Shown: positions 49,231-57,344 of the stretch, one piece after another
Layout of the letters: each line of letters begins with the position of its first letter
Position numbering within the stretch: the first letter of the stretch is position 1
Origin: Nocardioides ferulae
GTDB taxonomy: Bacteria; Actinomycetota; Actinomycetes; Propionibacteriales; Nocardioidaceae
NCBI RefSeq assembly: GCF_003660455.1
Contig: NZ_QZVR01000028.1
Location: 1-64,000 of the forward strand
DNA: 64,000 nt
Direction of reading: 5' to 3'
Program-made: the position numbers and the translations under genes
Notes under the pieces: model-generated
Told to the model about the DNA's origin: nothing
The model's input: only the letters and a program-made list of their open reading frames with translations
The model's database searches: none

Positions 49231-52002
49231 GTGACCGAAGAGCAAACCTCCACACCGGGCAGCCGATCGGTCCCGTCCGTGATCCACGAGGGACTGCCGA
49301 CCCAGCTCCCCGACATCGACCCGGACGAGACCCACGACTGGCTCGACTCCTTCGACTCGCTGATCAGCGAGCGCGGCCGCGAACGCGCCCGCTACGTGAT
49401 GCTGCGGCTGCTCGAACGCGCGCGTGAGGCCTCCGTGGGCGTCCCGGCGCTGCGCAGCACCGACTACATCAACACGATCCCGCCGGAGCGCGAGCCGTGG
49501 TTCCCCGGCGACGAGGAGACCGAGCGGCGGATCCGCGCCTTCATCCGCTGGAACGCGGCGGTGATGGTCTCCAGCGCGAACCGCAAGGGCCTCGAGGTCG
49601 GCGGGCACATCGCCACCTACCAGTCCTCGGCCAGCCTCTACGAGGTCGGCTTCAACCACTTCTTCCGCGGCAAGGAGCACCCCGGCGGGGGCGACCAGGT
49701 CTACATCCAGGGCCACGGCTCCCCCGGCGTCTACGCCCGCGCCTTCCTCGAGGGCCGGCTGACCGAGGAGCAGCTCTACCGCTTCCGCCAGGAGGTGCAG
49801 CACGGTCCGGGCGCGGGGCTGCCGTCCTACCCGCACCCCCGGCTGATGCCGGACTTCTGGGAGTTCCCCACGGTCTCGATGGGGCTGACCTCGCTGAACT
49901 CGATCTACCAGGCGCGGTTCAACCGCTACCTGCACAACCGCGGCATCAAGGACACCGACCAGCAGCGGGTGTGGGCGTTCCTCGGCGACGGCGAGATGGG
50001 CGAGCCCGAGTCGCTGGGCGCGATCCGCACCGCCGCGCGCGAGGAGCTCGACAACCTCGTGTGGGTCGTCAACTGCAACCTGCAGCAGCTCGACGGCCCG
50101 GTGACCGGCAACGGCAAGATCATCCAGGAGCTCGAGGCCAACTTCCGCGGCGCCGGCTGGAACGTGATCAAGGTCGTCTGGGGCCGCGAGTGGGACCCGC
50201 TCCTGGCCCGCGACGTCGACGGTGTGCTGGTCAACAGCATGAACACCACGCCCGACGGCGCCTTCCAGACCTACTCGGTCGAGAGCGGCGACTACATCCG
50301 CGAGAGCTTCTTCGGGGCCGACCCGCGGCTGCGCAAGATGGTCGAGCACATGAGCGACGAGCAGATCCGCAAGCTCCCGCGCGGAGGCCACGACTATCGC
50401 AAGGTGTACGCCGCGTTCGACGCGGCGACCAAGCACGTCGGGCAGCCGACGGTGATCCTGGCCAAGACCATCAAGGGCTGGACGATCGACGCCCTCGAAG
50501 GCAAGAACGCCACCCACCAGATGAAGAAGCTGACCCCCGCGGACATCAAGAAGTTCCGTGACCGGCTCTACCTTCCGATCTCCGACCGCGACCTCGAGCG
50601 CTCCTTCGACGAGACCGGTGCGCCGCCGTTCTTCCACCCCGGCGCCGACGCTCCCGAGATCGAGTACATGCTCGAGCGCCGTCGTCAGCTCGGCGGCTCG
50701 CTGCCCAAGCGGGTGGTGCGGGCCAAGTCGCTGACGCTGCCCGGCGACGAGGCCTACAAGGAGCTCAAGCAGGGGTCGGGCAAGCACGCGATCGCCACCA
50801 CGATGGCGGCCGTGCGGCTGCTCAAGGAGTGGATGCGCGACCCCAACATCGGTCAGCGGATCGTGCCGATCGCGCCCGACGAGTACCGCACCTTCGGCAT
50901 GGACGCGATGTTCCCGAGCGCCAAGGTCTACAACCCGGCCGGCCAGCAGTACGAAGCGGTCGACCGGAAGTTGTTGCTCTCCTACAAGGAGTCCGCGCAG
51001 GGGCAGATGCTCCACGAGGGCATCTCCGAGGCCGGCGCGTTGGCCTCGGCGACCGCCGCCGGGTCGGCGTACGCCACCCACGGCGAGCACATGATCCCGT
51101 TCTACATCTTCTACTCGATGTTCGGCTTCCAGCGCACCGGCGACTCGATCTGGGCGATGGCCGACCAGCTGGCGCGCGGGTTCCTGATCGGTGCCACCGC
51201 GGGCCGCACGACGCTCACCGGCGAGGGGCTGCAGCACGCCGACGGCCACTCGCCGCTGCTCGCCGCGACCAACCCGGCGGTCGTGCACTACGACCCCGCG
51301 TTCGCCTACGAGGTCGGGCACGTCATGCGCTCGGGCCTGGAGCGGATGTACGGCGAGGACCCCGAGAACGTCATCTTCTACATGACCGTCTACAACGAGC
51401 CCGTGCCGCAGCCGGCCGAGCCCGAGGACGTCGACGTCGAGGGCATCCTGCGCGGCATGCACCGGGTCTCGGTCGCCGACGGCGACGGTCCCCGCGTGCA
51501 GCTGATGGCCTCCGGTGTGGGCTACCCCTGGATCGACAAGGCCCGGCAGCTGCTCGCCGACGACTGGGGCGTGCGTGCCGACACCTGGTCGGTCACCTCC
51601 TGGAACGAGCTGGCCCGCGACGCGATCGCCGCCGACGAGTGGAACCTGCTCCACCCCGGCGAGGAGCGCCGCACGGCGTACGTCACCGACAAGCTGGCCG
51701 GGGTCTCCGGACCGGTGGTGGCGGTCTCCGACTTCATGCGCGCGGTCCCGCTGCAGATCGCACCGTGGGTGCCGGCCGAGTACCGCGTGCTCGGCACCGA
51801 CGGTTTCGGCTTCGCCGACACCCGGCCCGCCGCCCGGCGCTTCTTCCACGTCGACGCCGAGTCGGTGACGGTGCAGGCCCTGCAGGCGCTGGCCGACGCC
51901 GGTGAGATCGGCGCGGACGTCGTCAAGGAGGCGTTCGAGCGCTACCGGATCGACGACCCGACGGCCGTGGCCGGGGTGAAGCAGGAAGGAGGAGACGCCT
52001 GA
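49231..52002 (+). CDS. aceE: Pyruvate dehydrogenase E1 component, homodimeric type
   Basis: The protein has 923 residues, the length of actinobacterial AceE. Landmarks: YINTIPPEREPWFPGD, IRWNAAVMVSSANRK, GHIATYQSSASLYEVGFNHFF (thiamine-diphosphate binding), WAFLGDGEMGEPES with the GDG...N metal motif continuing to VVNCNLQQLDGPVTGNGKIIQELE, and a C-terminal DYIRESF and transketolase-like part. It decarboxylates pyruvate and transfers the hydroxyethyl group to the E2 lipoyl, feeding acetyl-CoA. The GTG start follows GAGGGG. E2 and E3 genes are not in the window. Confidence 0.97.
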   Translation: MTEEQTSTPGSRSVPSVIHEGLPTQLPDIDPDETHDWLDSFDSLISERGRERARYVMLRLLERAREASVGVPALRSTDYINTIPPEREPWFPGDEETERRIRAFIRWNAAVMVSSANRKGLEVGGHIATYQSSASLYEVGFNHFFRGKEHPGGGDQVYIQGHGSPGVYARAFLEGRLTEEQLYRFRQEVQHGPGAGLPSYPHPRLMPDFWEFPTVSMGLTSLNSIYQARFNRYLHNRGIKDTDQQRVWAFLGDGEMGEPESLGAIRTAAREELDNLVWVVNCNLQQLDGPVTGNGKIIQELEANFRGAGWNVIKVVWGREWDPLLARDVDGVLVNSMNTTPDGAFQTYSVESGDYIRESFFGADPRLRKMVEHMSDEQIRKLPRGGHDYRKVYAAFDAATKHVGQPTVILAKTIKGWTIDALEGKNATHQMKKLTPADIKKFRDRLYLPISDRDLERSFDETGAPPFFHPGADAPEIEYMLERRRQLGGSLPKRVVRAKSLTLPGDEAYKELKQGSGKHAIATTMAAVRLLKEWMRDPNIGQRIVPIAPDEYRTFGMDAMFPSAKVYNPAGQQYEAVDRKLLLSYKESAQGQMLHEGISEAGALASATAAGSAYATHGEHMIPFYIFYSMFGFQRTGDSIWAMADQLARGFLIGATAGRTTLTGEGLQHADGHSPLLAATNPAVVHYDPAFAYEVGHVMRSGLERMYGEDPENVIFYMTVYNEPVPQPAEPEDVDVEGILRGMHRVSVADGDGPRVQLMASGVGYPWIDKARQLLADDWGVRADTWSVTSWNELARDAIAADEWNLLHPGEERRTAYVTDKLAGVSGPVVAVSDFMRAVPLQIAPWVPAEYRVLGTDGFGFADTRPAARRFFHVDAESVTVQALQALADAGEIGADVVKEAFERYRIDDPTAVAGVKQEGGDA

Positions 52003-52059
52003 GGGACGAAGGCGTCAACTCCTGAAGCGGGGCGGTGACCATGGTCGCCGCCCTGCTTC

Positions 52060-52220
52060 GCGTCCGGGGTCTCGGCAAGCTCGACCACCGGGCAAGCCCG
52101 ACCACCGACGACGCGGTCCGCTGGCGCGTCCCAGGTCTCGACACGCGCGGTCACGACCTCGTCCCTCGGTCGTGCGCGCTGCTCGACCACCAACGACGCG
52201 GTCCGCTGGCGCGTCCCGCG
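52060..52220. repeat. REP-like intergenic repeat cluster
   Basis: A 34-base direct repeat (52099-52132 and 52184-52217, one mismatch) flanks a segment rich in TCTCGACACGC...GCTGCTCGACCAC motifs; TCTCGGCAAGCTCGACCACC precedes it. The motif GGTCGAGC...GTCTCGACAC is, in my recollection, a multicopy REP-like palindromic element in Nocardioides-type genomes. It lies between the convergent ends of aceE and the hydrolase gene, so it may also act as terminator. The whole gap 52003-52220 is otherwise empty. Confidence 0.65.
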
Positions 52221-53168
52221 TCAGGCGCCCTTGATCCGGCTCACGGTCGCGATCGGCCGCTCGGTGTGGCCCGCCTTGAGCAGCGCGCGGAACCGCGCCC
52301 GGCTGTAGGTCGCGGGCTCGGTCGAGCGGATGAACTCGTGCAGGATCTTCGCGAACCGGTGCGGGTGGTCCTTGTGCGGGAAGTGCCCGGCGTTCGGAAT
52401 CACCTCGATCCGGGCGTTCGGGGCCAGGCGGGCGGCGTTGTTGGCGTGTCGCACCGGGATCACCGTGTCGTCGCGGCCCCAGACCACCGCCATCGGCATC
52501 TCCTGGGTGAGGTAGGCCCGGTCGGCCATCGTGACGATCTGGCCGCGCCAGTCGACGACCGCGCTCACCACGTGGCGGATCGCCGCGCGGGCGTAGGGGT
52601 CCTTGAAGGAGTCGAAGATCTCGGCGACCTCGTCGAGGTCGCGGGTGTGCTTCCACGGCGTCGCGGCGAGGGCGCGCATGCCGGCCTTGCCCAGGTGCCG
52701 CACGCCGGGCAGGGTCAGCAGGCCCATCAGCTGGTGGAAGCCGGGGGTCGTGACCGCCCGGATCGCCGGTGAGACCTCGGGGCCCAGGCCGCCTGAGCCG
52801 ACGAGCACCAGGCGCTCGGTGCGCTCGGGGAACTGGTAGGCGAACTGCATCGCGACGCCACCGCCGAAGCTGTGGCCGACGACGGTGACCTTGTCGACCC
52901 CGAGCACCGTGAGCAGGTCGCGCATGCCGTTGGCGTAGCCGCCGACACTGTAGTCGGCGCGCGGCTTGGCGGAGCGCCCGTGCCCGAGCAGATCGGGCGC
53001 GATCACCGTGTAGCGCCGGGCGAGGGTGTCGATCACCGGCTCCCAGGTGGTGTGGTCGCAGCCGAGGCCGTGCAGCAGCAGCAGCACCGGCCCCTGGCCG
53101 ACCTTGACGTAGGCGCGGCGGTGGCCGTGCACGGTGAGGTACTGGACCTCGTGCTGGTGACCGGTCAC
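52221..53168 (-). CDS. Alpha/beta hydrolase
   Basis: The protein has 315 residues. Fold motifs: LLLLHGLGCDHTTWEPVIDTLA, APDLLGHGRSAKPRADYSV, nucleophile elbow VVGHSFGGGVAMQFAYQ (Ser), catalytic Asp in VVWGRDDTVIP and His in NAGHFPHKDHP. The form resembles Rv2715-like and epoxide-hydrolase-like esterases. Substrate unknown. GTG at 53168 has a GGAGGG ribosome-binding site. It is divergent from the PucR-like regulator of the fab operon; two palindromes lie in the shared region. Confidence 0.9.
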   Translation of the reverse strand: MTGHQHEVQYLTVHGHRRAYVKVGQGPVLLLLHGLGCDHTTWEPVIDTLARRYTVIAPDLLGHGRSAKPRADYSVGGYANGMRDLLTVLGVDKVTVVGHSFGGGVAMQFAYQFPERTERLVLVGSGGLGPEVSPAIRAVTTPGFHQLMGLLTLPGVRHLGKAGMRALAATPWKHTRDLDEVAEIFDSFKDPYARAAIRHVVSAVVDWRGQIVTMADRAYLTQEMPMAVVWGRDDTVIPVRHANNAARLAPNARIEVIPNAGHFPHKDHPHRFAKILHEFIRSTEPATYSRARFRALLKAGHTERPIATVSRIKGA

Positions 53169-53248
53169 CGATCCCTCCCAAGGCGGTGTGGTGGCGTCCC
53201 CCGCGAGGGGACCGCGTTCGACGAGAACACGTTCCCTCTTCACCGGGC

Positions 53249-53265
53249 GTTCAACCGCAGTGAAC
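53249..53265. promoter_or_regulatory. Inverted repeat in the hydrolase/PucR divergent region
   Basis: GTTCA-accgcag-TGAAC, 5-base arms with a 7-base centre, about 80 bases before the hydrolase start. It could be an operator; the arms are short. Confidence 0.3.
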
Positions 53266-53349
53266 GGCACAATCGCTGCCAGGGATAGGGTTTCGGGCAC
53301 TTTGGCCGCATTTCGGGGCGGATCGCCCACCCCTCGGACAGCCACGGGC

Positions 53350-53367
53350 GTGACCACTGGTGGTCAC
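53350..53367 (+). promoter_or_regulatory. 18-bp palindrome upstream of the PucR-like regulator
   Basis: GTGACCACTGGTGGTCAC: perfect 8-base arms around TG, 56 bases before the GTG and about 50 bases before the expected leaderless start site. This is a good operator candidate, for instance for autoregulation. Confidence 0.55.
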
Positions 53368-53423
53368 CGCCCGAAGTCCCTCCGCCCAGACGGGCTCCCA
53401 GCGGCACCCACTAGCCTCGGGTC

Positions 53424-54653
53424 GTGCCCCGCCGTGCCTCGAGCCAGCCCCCGGTCGGCGGCGCCGAGGCGCTCGCCCGGTCCACCGGCGCGCTGAGCAC
53501 CGCCGCCACCGCCCGGATGGAGTCCGACCTGCCCTGGTTCGGCGAGCTGAGCGCCGAGGACCGCTCCTGGGTGGGCCTGATCGTCCAGGCGGGCATCCGC
53601 GGCTTCGTCGACTGGTACCGCCGGGGCGGGGACTCCCCCACCCCGACCGGGCCGGAGCTGGCGACCTCGGTGTTCGGGGCCGCGCCGCGGGCCCTGGCCG
53701 GCGTCATCACCCTGCAGCAGACCGTGGACCTGGTGCGGCTCTCGATCGAGGTCGTCGAGAGCAACGTCGACGCCCTGCTCGATCCCGCCGACGCGCCGGC
53801 GGTGCACGCGGCCGTGCTGCGCTACGCCCGCGAGGTCGCGTTCGCCACCGCGGAGGTCTATGCCCGGGCCGCCGAGGCGCGCGGCGCGTGGGACGCACGG
53901 CTGGAGGCGCTCGTCGTCGACGCCGTCCTGCGCTCGGAGGCCGACGAGTCCGTGCTCTCGCGGGCCAGCGCGCTGGGCTGGACCGACCGGGGACGGGTGG
54001 CCGTGGTCATCGGCGGGGTGCCGGCGAGCCGGACCGAGACCGACCTCTTCGAGGAGGTACGCCGCTCGGCGAGAGCCGCGGGCCTCGATGCGCTCTGCGC
54101 GGTGCAGGGCGACCGCCTGGTGGTCCTGCTGGGTGGCGTGGACGACCCGTCGGCGGCCGCGTCCGTCGTGGTGGCCCACTTCGGCCCGGGGCCGGTGGTG
54201 GTCGGGCCGACGGCCGACGACCTGGCCCACGGGCATCGGTCGGCGCGGGCTGCGCTGTCGGGGCTGCGGGCCGCCTCCGGGTGGCCGGAGGCTCCCCGGC
54301 CGGTGCACACCGACGACCTGCTGGTCGAGCGGGTGCTCGCCGGCGACGGCCATGCCCGTCGGCAGCTCGTGGAGGAGGTCTACCTCCCCCTGGTCCGCAG
54401 CCGGGGGACCCTGGCCGAGACGCTGTCGACGTACTTCGCGTCGGGGGCCTCCCTGGAGGGGGCGGCCCGCCAGCTGTTCGTGCACCCGAACACGGTCCGA
54501 TACCGGCTGCGCCAGGCCTCCGCCGCGACCGGCCTGGTGCCGAGCCACCCTCGAGACGCGCTCGCGCTCCAGCTCGCGCTGGTGCTGGGCCGTCAGTCGG
54601 GCCGTCAGGCGGGCCGCGGCAGTGGCCAAGACGACCCCGACGAGACCGACTGA
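53424..54653 (+). CDS. PucR/CdaR-type transcriptional regulator of the fatty-acid operon (FasR/Rv2242-like)
   Basis: The protein has 409 residues. The N-terminal part is the helical domain typical of this actinobacterial group; the C-terminal PucR HTH reads LAETLSTYFASGASLEGAARQLFVHPNTVRYRLRQASAATGL. In Streptomyces the orthologous FasR activates fabD-fabH-acpP-fabF; Rv2242 has the same place upstream of fabD. The GTG lies 6 bases after a TAGCCT box (leaderless). The next gene is fabD, with a palindrome in the 97-bp gap. Regulation of the fab operon is inferred by position and family. Confidence 0.92.
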   Translation: MPRRASSQPPVGGAEALARSTGALSTAATARMESDLPWFGELSAEDRSWVGLIVQAGIRGFVDWYRRGGDSPTPTGPELATSVFGAAPRALAGVITLQQTVDLVRLSIEVVESNVDALLDPADAPAVHAAVLRYAREVAFATAEVYARAAEARGAWDARLEALVVDAVLRSEADESVLSRASALGWTDRGRVAVVIGGVPASRTETDLFEEVRRSARAAGLDALCAVQGDRLVVLLGGVDDPSAAASVVVAHFGPGPVVVGPTADDLAHGHRSARAALSGLRAASGWPEAPRPVHTDDLLVERVLAGDGHARRQLVEEVYLPLVRSRGTLAETLSTYFASGASLEGAARQLFVHPNTVRYRLRQASAATGLVPSHPRDALALQLALVLGRQSGRQAGRGSGQDDPDETD

Positions 54654-54665
54654 CAGCGGACCCTT

Positions 54666-54682
54666 TTGTAGGGTTCCTACAA
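54666..54682 (+). promoter_or_regulatory. Palindromic operator candidate upstream of fabD
   Basis: TTGTAGG-gtt-CCTACAA: perfect 7-base arms, 68 bases before the fabD start and 12 bases after the regulator stop. It is the natural binding-site candidate for the PucR-like regulator or another fatty-acid regulator. Confidence 0.6.
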
Positions 54683-54750
54683 CGCCGCGCCGCCAAGTTT
54701 CGTCGGCGTCGGTGTCCGAGACCGGGGCGGGGACCCGGCAGAGTTGCCCC

Positions 54751-55935
54751 GTGCTCGTCATCGTCGCTCCCGGTCAGGGAGCCCAGTCGCCCGGATTCCT
54801 CGCCCCTTGGCTCGAGGACGAGGTGTTCGCGTCCCGTTTCGAGTGGCTGTCGACCGTCGCGGGCCTCGACCTGGCCCACCACGGCACGCACTCCGACGCC
54901 GAGACCATCCGCGACACCCGGATCGCCCAGCCCCTGCTGGTGGCGACCGGGCTGGTGGCGGCGCTGCACCTGTTCCCGCACCCGGGCGAGGCGTTCGCGC
55001 GGGTCGGCGCGGTCGCGGGCCACAGCGTCGGCGAGCTCACCGCGGCCGCGGGCGCTCGCGCCATCACCGCCGAGCAGGCGATGGTGCTGGTCCGCGAGCG
55101 CGGCCACGCGATGGCTGCCGCCGCCGCGGCCGTCCCGACGGGGATGACCGCCGTGCTCGGCGGCGACCGGGACCAGGTGGCCGAGGCGCTCGAGCGGCAC
55201 GGCCTCACCGCCGCCAACGACAACGGCCCGGGCCAGGTCGTGGCGGCCGGCACCCGGCGCCAGCTCGAGGCGCTCGCGGCCGATCCGCCGCCGAAGGCGC
55301 GGCTGATGCCGCTCAGCGTCGCCGGTGCCTTCCACACCGAACACATGGAGCCGGCCGTCGGGCATCTGGACCGGCTGGCGCGCTCGGTCTCGGTGCACGA
55401 CCCCCGCACGCGGCTGATCTCCAACCGCGACGGTCAGGTCGTCCACGACGGCCGCGAGGTGCTCCGACGCATCGTCGGCCAGATCGCCCGGCCGGTGCGG
55501 TGGGACCTCTGCCTGGAGACCATGGCCGACCTGGGCGTCACCGGCATCCTCGAGATGCCTCCCGCCGGCACCCTCACCGGCATCGCCAAGCGCGCCCTGA
55601 AGGGCGTGGAGACCTTCGCCCTGAAGACTCCCGACCAGCTCGACGAGGCGCGTGCGTTCTGCGACCGGCACGGCGAGGAGTCGCTGCTGGAGACCTCGCC
55701 CACCTGGCGGATGGTGGTCTCGCCGGCGAAGGGCACCTTCCACCTCACTCGCGACGCCGCGGACCGGGCGATGTTCGCCGCCGGCTCCTCGATCGGGGCG
55801 GTCGCGAGCCTGCGCGACCGCATCGACGTCACGGCCGCGCACGGCGGCCAGGTGGTCGAGTGGCTGGTCGAGGACGGCGACCTGGTCTCCCCCGGGCAGC
55901 CGCTCCTGCGGCTGCACCCCCAGGGCGCGGCGTGA
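54751..55935 (+). CDS. fabD: Malonyl-CoA:ACP transacylase with a C-terminal BCCP-like extension
   Basis: The protein has 394 residues; FabD is usually 300-320. The N-terminal part is a complete FabD: oxyanion PGQGAQSPG, nucleophile Ser in AGHSVGELTAAA, RERGHAMAA, and the His in SVAGAFHTEHM. From about residue 316 an extra domain follows: VVSPAKGTFHL, then GAVASLRDRIDVTAAHGGQVVEWLVEDGDLVSPGQPLLRL. This follows biotin-carboxyl-carrier/lipoyl domain order (AP..GTF near the start, GxVVE..VEDGDxVxxGQPL), but the biotinylated Lys of the MKL turn is Arg (SLRD). GTG start at 54751. Its stop overlaps fabH by 4 bases. Confidence 0.93.
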   Translation: MLVIVAPGQGAQSPGFLAPWLEDEVFASRFEWLSTVAGLDLAHHGTHSDAETIRDTRIAQPLLVATGLVAALHLFPHPGEAFARVGAVAGHSVGELTAAAGARAITAEQAMVLVRERGHAMAAAAAAVPTGMTAVLGGDRDQVAEALERHGLTAANDNGPGQVVAAGTRRQLEALAADPPPKARLMPLSVAGAFHTEHMEPAVGHLDRLARSVSVHDPRTRLISNRDGQVVHDGREVLRRIVGQIARPVRWDLCLETMADLGVTGILEMPPAGTLTGIAKRALKGVETFALKTPDQLDEARAFCDRHGEESLLETSPTWRMVVSPAKGTFHLTRDAADRAMFAAGSSIGAVASLRDRIDVTAAHGGQVVEWLVEDGDLVSPGQPLLRLHPQGAA

Positions 55936-56939
55936 GCGACGTCCGGCTCGCCACGGCCACCGGCGCGACCCACGCCGCGATCCTCGGGGTCGGTGCCTAT
56001 CGGCCGTCCCGGGTCGTCCCCAACGCCGACCTGGTGGCGGCGATCGACTCCAGCGACGAGTGGATCCAGCAGCGCTCGGGCATCCGCGAGCGTCGCTGGG
56101 CCACCGCCGAGGAGACCGTCCAGCTGATGGCGGTGAGCGCGGCCCGGACCGCGCTCGAACGCAGCGGCCTCGACCCGCGCCAGATCGACTGTGTCGTGGT
56201 CGCGACGGTCACGCACTTCCTGCAGACCCCGGCCCTGGCCACCCTGGTCGCACACGAGCTGGGCACCGACCAGGCGGCGGCCTTCGACATCTCGGCCGCG
56301 TGCGCCGGCTTCTGCCACGGCGTCGCTCTCGCCTCCGACCTGGTCCGGGGCGGCAGCGCCGGCCACGTGCTGGTGATCGGTGTCGAGCGGCTCTCCGACA
56401 TCACCGACCCCACCGACCGCGGCACCGCCTTCATCTTCGCCGACGGCGCGGGCGCCGCGGTGGTGGGCCCGAGCGAGGACCCCGGCATCGGCCCAGTGGT
56501 CTGGGGCTCCGACGGCGAGCAGTCCGAGCTGATCCGGCAGCGTGAGGACTGGCGCGACGTGCTCGCCTCCCCCGACCCGGCCATCCCACACCTGGTGATG
56601 CAGGGCAATCCGGTCTTCCGGTGGGCATCCTTCACCATGGCCAAGGTCGCCCAGCAGGCTCTCGACCGGGCCGGCATCGGCGTCGACGACCTCGACCTGT
56701 TCGTCCCGCACCAGGCGAACATGCGGATCACCGACGCGATGGCGCGCACGATGAAGCTGCCCGACCACGTGCGCATCGCCCGCGACATCGCCGAGCAGGG
56801 CAACACCAGCGCCGCCTCGATCCCGCTGGCGCTGGACCGGATGCTCGCCGACGGCGAGGCGCACTCGGGCGATCTGGCCCTGTTCATCGCCTTCGGCGCC
56901 GGCCTCTCCTACGCCGGCCAGGTGGTCCGCGTCCCCTAG
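55932..56939 (+). CDS. fabH: Beta-ketoacyl-ACP synthase III
   Basis: The protein has 335 residues. The catalytic triad is visible: Cys in ISAACAGFCHG, His in FVPHQANMRI and Asn in AEQGNTSAAS, with GERLSDITDPTDRGTAFIFADGAGA between. It condenses an acyl-CoA starter with malonyl-ACP to start fatty-acid synthesis, often branched starters in actinobacteria. The GTG overlaps the fabD stop (GTGA). The next gene, acpP, starts 92 bp downstream with its own ribosome-binding site. Confidence 0.96.
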   Translation: MSDVRLATATGATHAAILGVGAYRPSRVVPNADLVAAIDSSDEWIQQRSGIRERRWATAEETVQLMAVSAARTALERSGLDPRQIDCVVVATVTHFLQTPALATLVAHELGTDQAAAFDISAACAGFCHGVALASDLVRGGSAGHVLVIGVERLSDITDPTDRGTAFIFADGAGAAVVGPSEDPGIGPVVWGSDGEQSELIRQREDWRDVLASPDPAIPHLVMQGNPVFRWASFTMAKVAQQALDRAGIGVDDLDLFVPHQANMRITDAMARTMKLPDHVRIARDIAEQGNTSAASIPLALDRMLADGEAHSGDLALFIAFGAGLSYAGQVVRVP

Positions 56940-57031
56940 TCGACGCCCACCTCGCTCGCCACCGACTGTCCCAAGCACCACCCACCACCCACGACGCCGC
57001 GACCGCGGCGCCCACCGGAAGGAACCAGCAG

Positions 57032-57277
57032 ATGGCCACCACCGAAGAGATCCGCGCCGACCTCGCCGAGATCGTCAACGAGGTCGCCGGCATCGAGACC
57101 GACGACGTGCAGCTCGACAAGTCCTTCGTCGACGACCTCGACGTCGACTCGCTGTCGATGGTCGAGGTCGTGGTCGCGGCCGAGGAGAAGTTCGGCGTCT
57201 CCATCCCCGACGACGAGGTCAAGAACCTCAAGACCGTCGGCGACGCCGTCGCCTTCATCGAGCGCGCCCAGGCCTGA
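57032..57277 (+). CDS. acpP: Acyl carrier protein
   Basis: The protein has 81 residues. It is acidic and helical, with the phosphopantetheine Ser in LDVDSLSMVEVVVAAEEKFGV (the DSL motif). It carries the growing acyl chain for the FabD/FabH/FabF system. GGAAGGAACC precedes the ATG as ribosome-binding site. Encoded between fabH and fabF, as in the streptomycete fab operon. Confidence 0.97.
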   Translation: MATTEEIRADLAEIVNEVAGIETDDVQLDKSFVDDLDVDSLSMVEVVVAAEEKFGVSIPDDEVKNLKTVGDAVAFIERAQA

Positions 57278-57344
57278 CCGACGCGTGACCGGCCCCGTCG
57301 GTCCTGGCGGCACCGCCGCACCACCACCAGCAACGAGGAGCACC

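Noticed and set aside
49171..51849. 892-residue minus-strand frame antisense to aceE
   Set aside because: It mirrors aceE codons, shows no domain, and has no proper start signals; aceE is complete with all motifs.
52060..52220. Insertion sequence or attachment site
   Set aside because: No transposase or integrase frame and no target-site duplication; it fits a REP-like intergenic repeat better.
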